A stretch of 64,000 bases of DNA from assembly GCA_028023455.1 (NCBI GenBank), contig JAQFVV010012405.1:4694953-4758952 (forward strand). The letters run 5' to 3'. The position numbers and the translations under genes were made by a program. Under the pieces are notes generated by a model that saw nothing but the letters and a program-made list of their open reading frames with translations, was not told the origin of the DNA and made no database searches. Below are positions 13,160 to 23,580 of the stretch, in pieces (the first letter of the stretch is position 1; every line of letters begins with the position of its first letter). This DNA comes from Epiperipatus broadwayi. Taxonomy: Eukaryota > Onychophora > Udeonychophora > Euonychophora > Peripatidae.

Positions 13160-14770
13160 CAAATTGTGTAACTTCAAAATAGTGTTAAATAAGTCCAGGT
13201 AAAAAGAGACCCATGTGTATTTGGAATTAGAGGATGTGTGCAGTCATGTCTATCAGGGGTGTACAAAAATCTGTGTTCAAATCCTCTACAATTATATATA
13301 TATATATATATTGAATTTTTAAATTTTAAATATATATTCATTACTTAAAAGTATTCTTTATAGATAAGCATTTCTAATAAAAAATTGGCATAGAATTTCC
13401 TACTATTCATTGAAAAACACTTTTTTAGCCTGAAAGCTAAAATAAACTTTTGTTTTCATCATTTATTTTATTTGATTAATTTTTATTTATTTGAAAAGTT
13501 TACATTATTTTTAAAATGATTTTTATTTTATGAAGTTACCATTTTAATTAATTGTAAAAAAAAAAAAAGTTAAATTTTTAATGAAAAACAAAGATTTACT
13601 CATTAAATTAAAAAACATAAATAACTACAAATTGAGCATCTAAAGCCATATTCAAGATCAAAGCACATTTGAAAGATTAATTAGTAATTAAGAAGTAACT
13701 GTTAAGAAGAGATATTTGCTAAAAATAAATTGACACATAAAATGCTATGGAGTTAATCTCAAATGAAAAAGTTTGACCAAAATGCATATCAAAAACCACA
13801 AATATATTTTTAATTTTATTTAGTGATTATGTCTCAAATATGAATGATTTCTAGAATATATATATATAATAAAATATAATATAAATTTTAAAAAATAAAA
13901 ATAATTTTATACGTAAAAGATGTACTTTTGATTATATATACCCACACTCATTATCAACTCTTAATATATAAAAAAAAACTTAACTAGGGTGAACATATCC
14001 ACATTTAACATATTTATTTTATCAAAAACCTTTAACCTCAAGAATAATATACAAATTTAAATACTTAATTGACTTGCCCCCCTTCCCTTTTTCCATAGTT
14101 CATTTTAAATTTCTGAAAGAAATTTACTTTTTCAAACAATCACCTAAATTTTTTACTAAATTTTATACAATTTTGAAAGTAGTAAGTAATAATTTCTTCA
14201 TATATTAACAAAAAGTTGCCTGTCTAAACAACTACAGATAAATTTTAAAAGCCATCCTTTACACATTTTACACAACTTATCAGCATAATTTGCAATACTT
14301 ATTAGCATAATTTGCAATAGTAATTTTATGTATAAATTACAGACAATTAATGACAAAACATCTAGTTTTGTATTAATGCCTTTCAACAATAAAGCTCAAT
14401 CATATAAGTAACAACTAAAGATATCATATTTAGATATTTCAAGATCTCATCCTATTACTAAACTCAAAAAATGATATGAAATATACAAATTCCAAATATA
14501 CCCCTATAATAATCAATATATTTTTCTGATTTATATATAAATTAGTCACCAAAATTGATTATTAACTTCAGTGAAGCAAAATACCTTGCGTATATAGTTT
14601 GACACATCATGCAGCACTGGATGGATATAAACTCTCAAATATATAATCCTATCATCAATCAATAATTTTATCGATAAAAGAGTATACATCTTTTACTGGA
14701 AAAATTGTCTTGTATTATGGTCTTTACCACAATTATGGTATGAGTAGTCACATTGAGATTTACCCTTAAA
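13160..14770. other. AT-rich DNA without recognised genes
   Basis: A degenerate B-box-like GTTCAAATCC lies near 13277, but no cloverleaf can be drawn. A (TA)n run is at about 13292-13311. Nothing else was recognised. Confidence 0.45.
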
Positions 14771-14773
14771 ACC

Positions 14774-14801
14774 ATATATATATATATATATATATATATA
14801 T
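14774..14801. repeat. (TA)n microsatellite at the LTR element's left flank
   Basis: The TA run ends at the first base of the 5' LTR. A matching TA run starts right after the 3' LTR at 23581. The element therefore appears to have inserted into a TA microsatellite, which also hides the exact target-site duplication. Confidence 0.85.
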
Positions 14802-15663
14802 TGAAACGGAAACCTCCAATCCCTTTCCATTTCACTATCAACCTAATGACCTACTCGTCTGAACTAGTTTCGAACCTATTTTAAATGTAAAAATGTAATA
14901 TATAAGTCGAGCGGGAAAACTTTGCTACAATGGCCGCTTGAATGGCATCATCCATTTACATACCAAAACACGCTATAATTAGACAGGTTTGATAAAATTA
15001 TAGCGGAGAAATGCTCATAATTTATTATAAAATGTTTTATTAATTTTCAGTCAATTCTTAATTATATTCGCTATAATATTCGTATGTGGATGGATAATTT
15101 AAACCTTGGAATAACGGCAAAATGATTCATATATATTTAAGTTTAAATAAAAGTAATGTAAATGTTTTCTTTAATTTATTTAACGGTTTTCTGATTTAAT
15201 GTTTTACATATATAGTTGAAGCAAGTATTTTCTTTAAATTTGCTTTTTTTTTAATAAACAAATATGTTAAAAGATATTTAGTTTTATAAAATAAGAATTA
15301 TCTGTTCGCAATTAAAAATGAGAATTTTTGTAAACAAGATATCAATTAGTGACACACCCGGGTAAAAAAGTAAAATCTGTTTTCTGATTGATTTTTGTTT
15401 GCAACAAAAGACTTTTTCATTAAATCAGAATACCGTTCCTTCTGCTAAGTAATAACACCTGAAAAGGAATTTAATTAATGAAAATGAATCAAATTATATA
15501 GTTTATATATTTTGATACATTTTTTTAAGGAAATTAAATATAACACCTCGGAGATTTTATCAGTTGTTGTAGAAATTGAATTATATTATTTTGCTTTAAT
15601 TAAAAGTCAATTGGTCCCGAGGCTTACGAAATTCCAGAAAGGTGTTAAAGTTTAGTAGAAGGA

Positions 15664-15671
15664 TATAAATA
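15664..15671 (+). promoter_or_regulatory. Candidate LTR TATA box (5' LTR)
   Basis: TATAAATA in the context AAGGATATAAATAGGCC is the best core-promoter match in the LTR and is preserved in the 3' LTR at 21530-21537. Transcription start is not determinable from sequence alone. Confidence 0.5.
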
Positions 15672-15850
15672 GGCCTTATTTTAAGCGGGAAGGGAGAATC
15701 CATCTTACTTTTGAAGAGAGTCAACAGGAGAAGTTTTATTATTGTTCAACCTTAACATGTCTGGCTAAAGTCAGGCAAAATTTTGCTGCTTTCCCGTGAT
15801 GGAACGCCTAGTTCAATCCATCAAATGCCAAAGGAACAACCAAGCTTACA

Positions 15851-16042
15851 CCAACTAAATTTGAAGATGCCATAAGCCGTAAAAATAATTTGCCCTCGTT
15901 CCGATTTCAATCCAGCTAAAGAAACACTATTTTAAAAAATCGTCTCCCAACTAAATTGAAGATGCCATAAGCCGCCAAAGAAGTCACCTTCGTTTCCAGC
16001 TCGAATCTCTCCTTAGCTACAGAACTATTTTAGTATTATTTA
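15851..16042 (+). repeat. 96-bp tandem duplication inside the LTR
   Basis: Two diverged copies begin CCAACTAAATTTGAAGATGC (15851) and CCAACTAAATTGAAGATGCC (15947), both continuing CATAAGCCG. The same spacing of 96 bp is present in the 3' LTR (21717 and 21813), so the duplication predates this insertion. Confidence 0.85.
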
Positions 16043-17681
16043 AAATCGCAGAGCTCTGTGTGCATTTCAAAAACATTCATTATTTCTTCAAAAACAGGTT
16101 AGCTAACCATATTATTGAAATTTCTATCTAAATTGTTTTCGAAATAATATTTAAATGAAATACTTTTTGCTAATACAATAGTGTAAACTGTCTAAATTGT
16201 TTCCTAAAATATTTTAATTCTATAAATGAAATACTTTTGCTAAATTTCTGTTAATTAATGTTTTGCTATATAATTTAATCACTGCAATTATATTTTGCTT
16301 TTCTTTTGCTTATTTTATTTATTATTAGTTATGCCTATGTTTCGAAACGGCGTGCATTTAATTATTAATATGTTTTTAAACATATAAATTTAAAATCTTC
16401 GTATTATTATTCATATAGCGTCATTTCGTGCGCTGTTTCGAAACCCAAATTCATATTTTGTCATTTAATAAATTAATTAATATAAATATAAAATGTGGCT
16501 TTTCAACCTTTAATTATTATATTACTAAAGATTAAACTAGCCTGGAGTGCAATCATAAGTATATTTTTTTTTAGTTAAGTATTCGTAAGTCCCCTATTAA
16601 ATATACTTTCCCCCCTTTTAAAAGTTTAGTAGTTATAGATAACTAAAGAGATTGAACGGGATAAAGTAAAGTTTGTATCTATATATTCCTGTCAGTAGCA
16701 TATCGTATTTCTCATGCTACAGAAGAGTTGGCTCTTTTGATCAAGCTGATGATCTAGTGTTCATTTAATATATGATCTTTAATTTATAATATCCTTCGGC
16801 TTGGCGGATGTGAAACTTATTAATATTTTTCTCGTTGTGCTGTTTTATATATAAGATGGAGCCACGGCGTTGCCAGCACATCTTCTCTTATGGGTAGTGC
16901 AGTAGCGAAGTCTGAGCTACGGGCCAGATTAGCACGTAAGTCCCCCGCCTCTGAACCAAATAAAGGTTCCCCATTAGCAGCATGACGACCGGTTCTTGGG
17001 TAAACCGTTGTTTGTCACAAAAACCCTAAAACTATTCTTCCATCCGCAGAGCCACTTTATTATTATACTTTACTTGTGCCTAGCATATTAGTAAAATCGT
17101 TATAGCCAACTCTTCCCTCCCTAATATGCAGTCTTCGGCGTTGATCCGAAGCATTCTTGAAAACCCGTTCGATCTAAAGCTATCTGGGACGCTTTAAAAG
17201 CCCATAGTTAAAATAAATTTATTATAATTAAGATGTATTAAGTTTCACTCCAGACTTGGTTTGATTTTACGTAAAAGAGCCACTCGAACTGATTATAAAA
17301 GGACATAACCAATAAGGTAATGTAGTGATTAGTTGTATAGCAGGATATTTGGCTCCATTGAATCATAGCCACAAACCTATTTTGCCATCAACAATTGTCA
17401 ATAAATATATTTTAATTCATCATATATCAGTTTCTGTCTCATTATTAAATCAATCCAATTCACTAATTGCCCATAAGTATTCATTAGTAAAGCCCCTATT
17501 ATTTAAATATGTTAGATTTTATCTGTAGAATGTCTAGTATTTACGTTGTTTATATATATGTTTAAGTCCATGAGTCTTATTGTTTTCTCCGATTTGCTAG
17601 TGGGCCGGATGAAGAATTAAATCTCGTGTGCTACCATTGTTATGTTATCCATTGGGTGTTAGATCTGGTGCTTGGAGAGTG

Positions 17682-17692
17682 GGTTCGAATCC
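17682..17692 (+). promoter_or_regulatory. B-box-like motif in the LTR
   Basis: GGTTCGAATCC is an exact match to the RNA polymerase III internal B box (GGTTCGANTCC). It lies about 100 bp before the LTR end and is conserved in the 3' LTR at 23470-23480. No convincing A box or cloverleaf was found upstream, so it may be coincidental or a tRNA fossil. Confidence 0.45.
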
Positions 17693-17813
17693 AGGCTGGT
17701 CCCTGACCTAAATCTCGGGCTTGACTGGGTTTGAAGTACATTTTGTGAGTTCCAGCTCGTGTTAGATGGATAAGCATGTTTTGACTGGCACATAAGATTT
17801 TTTTTTCCACGTT

Positions 17814-17831
17814 TGGTGCCCAACATGGGGC
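17814..17831 (+). promoter_or_regulatory. Primer-binding site (tRNA-Lys type), copy 1
   Basis: TGGTGCCCAACATGGGGC differs at two positions from TGGCGCCCAACGTGGGGC, the complement of the 3' end of the tRNA-Lys that primes many retroviruses and retrotransposons. It sits 21 bases after the LTR end rather than immediately adjacent, which is unusual. Altered repeats lie at 17957-17977 and 18103-18120. Confidence 0.75.
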
Positions 17832-17956
17832 TTGTAACTCATTTCCACCCCTGAAGAGATTATGGAGTATATATATAATTCTTTTAGTCAAAATTAATGA
17901 TTTTGAGTCAAATTTTTTTTTAATAATGTATATATGTAAGATTTTTTTTCCGCGTT

Positions 17957-17977
17957 TGGATGCCCAAATCGTGGGGC
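17957..17977 (+). promoter_or_regulatory. Altered primer-binding-site copy 2
   Basis: It starts TGGATGCCCAAATC and ends GTGGGGC. Relative to the tRNA-Lys-type site it has small insertions but keeps the GTGGGGC end better than copy 1 does. It lies in the second leader repeat. Confidence 0.6.
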
Positions 17978-18102
17978 TTGTAACTCATTTCCACCCCTGA
18001 AGAGATTATGGAGTATATATATAATTCTTTTGGTCAAAATTAATGATTTTGAGTCAATTTTTTTTTGAATAATGTATATATGTAAGATTTTTTTTCCGCG
18101 TT

Positions 18103-18120
18103 TGGACGACCAAATGAGGC
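18103..18120 (+). promoter_or_regulatory. Degenerate primer-binding-site copy 3
   Basis: TGGACGACCAAATGAGGC lies in the truncated third leader repeat. It is too diverged to be expected to prime. Confidence 0.5.
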
Positions 18121-18930
18121 TTCGATGTAAACACCTACATACTCTGAGTTATGGACTTTTGTGTGTATATAGCAAAAAAATTTATTAAATTTATTTTGTG
18201 TCTTTCCTGTTCACTAGTGACTGGCGCCCGAGGTTGACTGATCAAGTTATAAGTCATCCTCTTATAAATTTGTCATTAGGGAGCAGAGAAAAGAAATTTA
18301 GATTAAAAGAAAATGGGGGTCTCATTTTATCAAAGTATTTTTATGAATTGGAGTGGTTTAGAATGAGTAAGAAATATATATAAGTAACGTCAAATTAACC
18401 AAAAGTTAAAAGGTTTGAAATTGGTGCAGACGGGTCAAACGGAATTAGGTCATAAAACTATTTAAGTACGTATATATATAAAAAAAACAGCTGGAAGAAG
18501 AGAGCGGGGGTGAGTTAAATTTTTATTAAGTCATCTTTAATATTAAAATATGTGTTATACTTTAGATATATAGACGGAAAAAAAAAGATTTTTTTTTAAA
18601 TTTTTCGTATATTTTATTAAAGCTAGAAAAAAAGAAGGGATTTTTTTAAATAAAGAAAGAATTTCGTATATTTTATAAAATAAAAAGTAGGGACACAAAT
18701 TTTTTTTTTTAATTGATTATATGTTGGACGGGCATCAAAATGATGTGGGCTTATAGATATATTAGTGAGTTAGGTATAAAGTGGGGATGGAAGTGAACGA
18801 GTAGTTCTTGAAGGGGGAGAGCAGCAAACAGCCGTATTAAAAGTACAAAAGTTTTAAAAATCAAATATTTATTAGGTACAAAATAATAATAATTTTGAAA
18901 GGATTGTACAAGATAACGAAAACTCTTGAT
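18121..18930 (+). other. Element 5' untranslated region
   Basis: This stretch lies between the leader repeats and the first in-frame ATG of the internal ORF. It holds a TGGCGCCCG motif at 18222-18230 that resembles the start of lysine-type primer sites, and long A/T tracts at 18550-18710. No coding sequence is recognised. Confidence 0.6.
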
Positions 18931-20191
18931 ATGCCAGAGAATTCAGTTACCGAAATATCTGAACAGATACCGGTAGAGGAGATTAAGCAGGAAGGCCAGG
19001 ATTTTAATTGGTTGCTGAGACAGCTTAGACAGGATGCGAAAGAAATGGATCAGAAAATGGAGGCAAGGGATCAAAAAATGGAGGAAATGAATCACAAAAT
19101 GACACAAAGATTTGAAACCCTTAGCAGAGATATTAGACAAGAGATGGCAGACAGAGATAAAAGACTGGAAGAAATGTGCCACAGTCTACAGGAATTGTCA
19201 ACCAGCTGTCAGCAGAAGTCTGAGGAAATTAGGGGAGAAGTTAAAGAAATGTTACATAAAAACCAAGAAGAAAATAGAAAGGAATTTGTTGTGATTAAAG
19301 AAGAAGTGAAGGCTTTAGTTGAACAAGTAGAATGTCAAGAAAAGGGTTTGAAAGAAATTGCAAGAGTGTGAAGAAGCCCAAAGGGAGATCAGAGAGGAAA
19401 TATATGAAATAAAAAAAACCTGCTACAAAGAAGTCAAGTAACTGACCAAGAAGGAAACATGATCACCATGTGTATTCCAGAATTGAGAGATGTAGCAGAA
19501 ATGAAAGAAGAGACAGAAAAGGAAAGTAAGGAAAGCAACTTTGCTAGTGATTACCAAGATAAAAGACTTAATAGACAGGAGGGAGTGCAAATTATTGGCC
19601 AGAGTGAAGATGATAATAAAAATAATTTTAGAGAGAGCGAAGCCAAAGTCGATCAGCAAAGTACCATAGTCAAAGAAAATGAATTTTTAAGCGAACATTA
19701 AGTTCCAGATGGATGATGAAAATAGCCCATTTTACCGGTATGAAGAACAACTTGGGTTGGAAAGGAACGAATCTCAAGTGACGGCGCAAAGTCAAAGCAA
19801 GGATTGCGGAAAAGCACTTACTAAAGAAAATACCACTGAAAAGGAAAATAATGTAAAATGTACACAAGCAATAATAAACGTGAGTAATATAAATAATATA
19901 AAGCATCTAGACACCCCATGCCAAGAAACTACTATAGAAAATACTAATAAGTTATCTGTAGCAGAACAGGAACCCAAGTTTGAAGAAATGGATCTCAAGC
20001 TGCATAATGAAATACCATATGAAGGCAGCAAATGCGCACGAAGTTTGGCAATGCACCCTAAGCGATCTTCTATGAGGTTGAAAGAAGAATATGAAGAAGG
20101 TTGGACAACTGATGATGATGATGATCTATCGGGATGTTGTTTCAACCCCAGCATGGAGTTATTTTTTAAGCAACCCCCAGATCTTATTTAA
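18931..20191 (+). pseudogene. Internal coiled-coil/acidic ORF of the LTR element (gag-position, frameshifted)
   Basis: The first in-frame ATG is at 18931; the open frame extends upstream to 18895 without one. Residues about 25-145 are a long charged coiled coil (MDQKMEARDQKMEEMNHKM, then repeated E/K/R-rich heptads). The frame ends at 19371 and the coil continues in the next frame (EEAQREIREEIYEIKK). An A8 run near 19411 coincides with a return to the first frame, which stops at 19701. A further frame, with ATG at 19709, runs to 20191 and ends in an acidic D-rich stretch (DDDDDLSG). Taken together it looks like one reading frame broken by about three frame changes. No zinc knuckle, capsid major-homology region or catalytic motif is seen. 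Its position suggests a Gag-like structural protein, but that is inference. Confidence 0.6.
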
Positions 20192-20679
20192 ATTGTTAGT
20201 TTTTTTTGTGTGTGTGATTTGATCTTTTTATATACCTTTTATATATATTATGCACTTTATATATACACATACCCTTTTATATTTATATATTATACACTTT
20301 ATATTTTATCTATATACACATTATATATTTTACACTCTATATTTTATCTATATACACTTTATATATTACACGCATTATATTTTATCTATATATAAAAACA
20401 TATCCATTATTTTGACAAAGATGTATACTCGTTTGGGTATATATCTGTTTAAGTTTAAAATATTTACTAATAACCGATGATTTCATTGTATGTGTATTGA
20501 TAATTGTTAGAAGCACTAACTGTATTATTATAGTGTAATCTAGTCTGATGTAGTATCATAAGTGTAGCGTAGGACTAGGCCATGAGTTGATACGTGAAAA
20601 GAAGCCATAATTTAGCTCCGTGTTTATATAAGTAAAGTCTTTTTTTTTTATTTGTTTTTTTTTACTAAGTTTACTGATA
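20192..20679 (+). other. Element 3' untranslated region with TATA-rich tandem repeats
   Basis: From 20225 to 20400 there are irregular repeats of TTTATATATT/ACACTTTATAT units. The last bases before the 3' LTR are T-rich (TTTTTTTACTAAGTTTACTG). A purine-rich polypurine tract, expected at this position, is not visible. Confidence 0.7.
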
Positions 20680-23580
20680 TGAAATGGAAACCTCCAATCC
20701 CTTTCCGTTTCACTATCAACCTAATGACCTACTCGTCTGAACTAGTTTCGAACCTATTTTAAATGTAAAAATGTAATATATAAGTCGAGCGGGAAAACTT
20801 TGCTACAATGGCCGCTTGAATGGCATCATCCATTTACATATGAAAACACGCTATAATTAGACAGGTTTGATAAAATTATAGCGGAGAAATGCTCATAATT
20901 TATTATAAAATGTTTTATTAATTTTCAGTCAATTCTTAATTATATTCACTATAATATTCGTATGTGGATGGATAATTTAAACCTTGGAATAATGGCAAAA
21001 TGATTCATATATATTTAAGTTTAAATAAAAGTAATGTAAATGTTTTCTTTAATTTATTTAACGGTTTTCTGATTTAATGTTTTACATATATAGTTGAAGC
21101 AAGTATTTTCTTTAAATTTGCTTTTTTTTTTAATAAACAAATATGTTAAAAGTTATTTAGTTTTATAAAATAAGAATTATCTGTTTGCAAATTAAAAATG
21201 AGAATTTTTGTAAACAAGATATCAATTAGTGACACACCCGGGTAAAAAAGTAAAATCTGTTTTCTGATTGATTTTTGTTTGCAACAAAAGACTTTCATTA
21301 AATCAGAATACCGTTCCTTCTGCTAAGTAATAACACCTGAAAAGGAATTTAATTAATGAAAATGAATCAAATTATATAGTTTGATACATTTTTTTAAGGA
21401 AATTAAATATAACATCTCGGAGATTTTATCAGTTGTAGAAATTGAATTATATTATTTTGCTTTAATTAAAAGTCAATTGGTCCTGAGGCTTACAAAATTC
21501 CAGAAAGGTATTAAAGTTTAGTAGAAGGATATAAATAGACCTTATTTTAAGCGGGAAGGGGGAATCCATCTTACTTTTGAAGAGAGTCAACAGGAGAAGT
21601 TTTATTATTGTTCAACCTTAACATGTCTGGCTAAAGTCAGGCAAAATTTTGCTGCTTTCCCATGATGGAACGCCTAGTTCAATCCATCAAATGCCAAAGG
21701 AACAACCAAGCTTACACCAACTAAATTTGAAGATGCCATAAGCCGTAAAAATAATTTGCCCTCGTTCCGATTTCAATCCAGCTAAAGAAACACTATTTTA
21801 AAAAATCGTCTCCCAACTAAATTGAAGATGCCATAAGCCGCCAAAGAAGCCACCTTCGTTTCCAGCTCGAATCTCTCCTTAGCTACAGAACTATTTTAGT
21901 ATTATGTAAAATCGCAGAGCTCTGGGTGCATTTCAAAAACATTCATTATTTCTTCAAAAACAGGTTAGCTAACTATATTATTGAAATTTCTATCTAAATT
22001 GTTTTCGAAATAATATTTAAATGAAATACTTTTTGCTAATACAATAGTGTAAACTGTCTAAATTGTTTCCTAAAATATTTTAATTCTATAAATGAAATAC
22101 TTTTGCTAAATTTCTGTTAATTAATGTTTTGCTATATAATTTAATCACTGCAATTATATTTTGCTTTTCTTTTGCTTATTTTATTTATTATTAGTTATGC
22201 CTATGTTTCGAAACGGCGTGCATTTAATTATTAATATGTTTTTAAACATATAAATTTAAAATCTTCGTATTATTATTCATATAGCGTCATTTCGTGCGCT
22301 GTTTCGAAACCCAAATTCATATTTTGTCATTTAATGAATTAATTAATATAAATATAAAATATGGCTTTTCAACCTTTAATTATTATATTACTAAAGATTA
22401 AACTAGCCTGGAGTGCAATCATAAGTATATTTTTTTTTAGTTAAGTATTCGTAAGTCCCCTATTAAATATACTTTCCCCCCTTTTAAAAGTTTAGTAGTT
22501 ATAGATAACTAAAGAGATTGAACAGGATAAAGTAAAGTTTGTATCTATATATTCCTGTCAGTAGCATATTGTATTTCTCATGGTACAGAAGAGTTGGCTC
22601 TTTTGATCAAGCTGATGATCTAGTGTTCATTTAATATATGATCTTTAATTTATAATATCCTTCGGCTTGGCGGATGTGAAACTTATTAATATTTTTCTCG
22701 TTGTGCTGTTTTATATATAAGATGGAGCCACGGCGTTGCCAGCACATCTCTTATGGGTAGTGCAGTAGCGAAGTCTGAGCTATGGGCCAGATTAGCACGT
22801 AAGTCCCCCACCTCTGAACCAAATAAAGGTTCCCCATTAGCAGCATGACGACCGGTTCTTGGGTAAACCGTTGTTTGTCACAAAAACCCTAAAACTATTC
22901 TTCCATCCGCAGAGCCACTTTATTATTATACTTTACTTGTGCCTAGCGTATTAGTAAAATCGTTATAGCCAACTCTTCCCTCCCTAATATGCAGTCTTCG
23001 GCGTTGATCCGAAGCATTCTTGAAAACCCGTTCGATCTAAAGCTATCTGGGACGCTTTAAAAGCCCATAGTTAAAATAAATTTATTATAATTAAGATGTA
23101 TTAAGTTTCACTCCAGACTTGGTTTGATTTTACGTAAAAGAGCCACTCGAACTGATTATAAAAGGACATAACCAATAAGGTAATGTAGTGATTAGTTGTA
23201 TAGCAGGATATTTGGCTCCATTGAATCATAGCCACAAACCTATTTTGCCATCAACAATTGTCAATAAATATATTTTAATTCATCATATATCAGTTTCTGT
23301 TAGATTTTATCTGTGGAATGTCTAGTATTTACGTTGTTTATATATATGTTCAAGTCCATGAGTCTTATTGTTTTCTCCGATTTGCTAGTGGGCCGGATGA
23401 AGAATTAAATCTCGTGTGCTACCATTGTTATGTTATCCATTGGGTGTTAGATCTGGTGCTTGGAGAGTGGGTTCGAATCCAGGCTGGTCCCTGACCTAAA
23501 TCTCGGGCTTGACTGGGTTTGAAGTACATTTTGTGAGTTCCAGCTCGTGTTAGATGGATAAGCATGTTTTGACTGGCACA
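20680..23580 (+). repeat. 3' LTR
   Basis: About 2.90 kb. It is nearly identical to the 5' LTR and lacks the 74-bp segment found there at about 17437-17510. The TATA box is at 21530-21537, the 96-bp duplication at 21717/21813, and the B-box-like motif at 23470-23480. It ends GGCACA, followed at once by a TA microsatellite. Confidence 0.9.

Larger units (their letters stand above)
14802..17792 (+). repeat. 5' LTR
   Basis: About 2.99 kb. It includes a TATA box (TATAAATA, 15664-15671), a 96-bp internal tandem duplication (starts at 15851 and 15947), a TTTCGAAAC motif in two places near 16340 and 16435, a possible polyadenylation hexamer in CCAAATAAAGG near 16955-16970, and a pol III B-box-like GGTTCGAATCC at 17682. 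It carries 74 bp (about 17437-17510) that the 3' LTR lacks. Confidence 0.9.
17793..18120 (+). repeat. Tandemly repeated leader block carrying the primer-binding site
   Basis: Unit 1 (17793-17936) and unit 2 (17937-18082) are about 145 bp each. Both begin TAAGATTTTTTTT, followed by the primer-site region, then TTGTAACTCATTTCCACCCC and GAAGAGATTATGGAG. A truncated third unit starts at 18083. Each contains a variant of the primer site. Confidence 0.88.
14802..23580 (+). mobile_element. LTR retrotransposon with about 3-kb LTRs and no pol (non-autonomous)
   Basis: Two direct repeats, 14802-17792 and 20680-23580, start TGAAAYGGAAACC and end TTTTGACTGGCACA, giving the TG...CA ends expected of LTRs. 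By eye I count about 30 substitutions over roughly 2.9 kb (about 99% identity), plus a few indels including 74 bp present only in the 5' LTR, so insertion is recent. The internal part (17793-20679, about 2.9 kb) has a tRNA-Lys-like primer site after the 5' LTR and a coiled-coil ORF. No protease, reverse transcriptase, RNase H or integrase motif is seen in any frame. This resembles LARD-type elements mobilised in trans. The superfamily is not determinable from this copy. TA-rich flanks leave the target duplication ambiguous. Confidence 0.9.

Noticed and set aside
17640-17891. Minus-strand frame shared by both LTRs (also 23428-23616)
   Set aside because: It is conserved only because the LTRs are duplicates. 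It runs antisense to the element and has no domain.
19792-20154. 120-codon minus-strand frame inside the LTR element
   Set aside because: It is the antisense shadow of the acidic ORF segment at 19709-20191.
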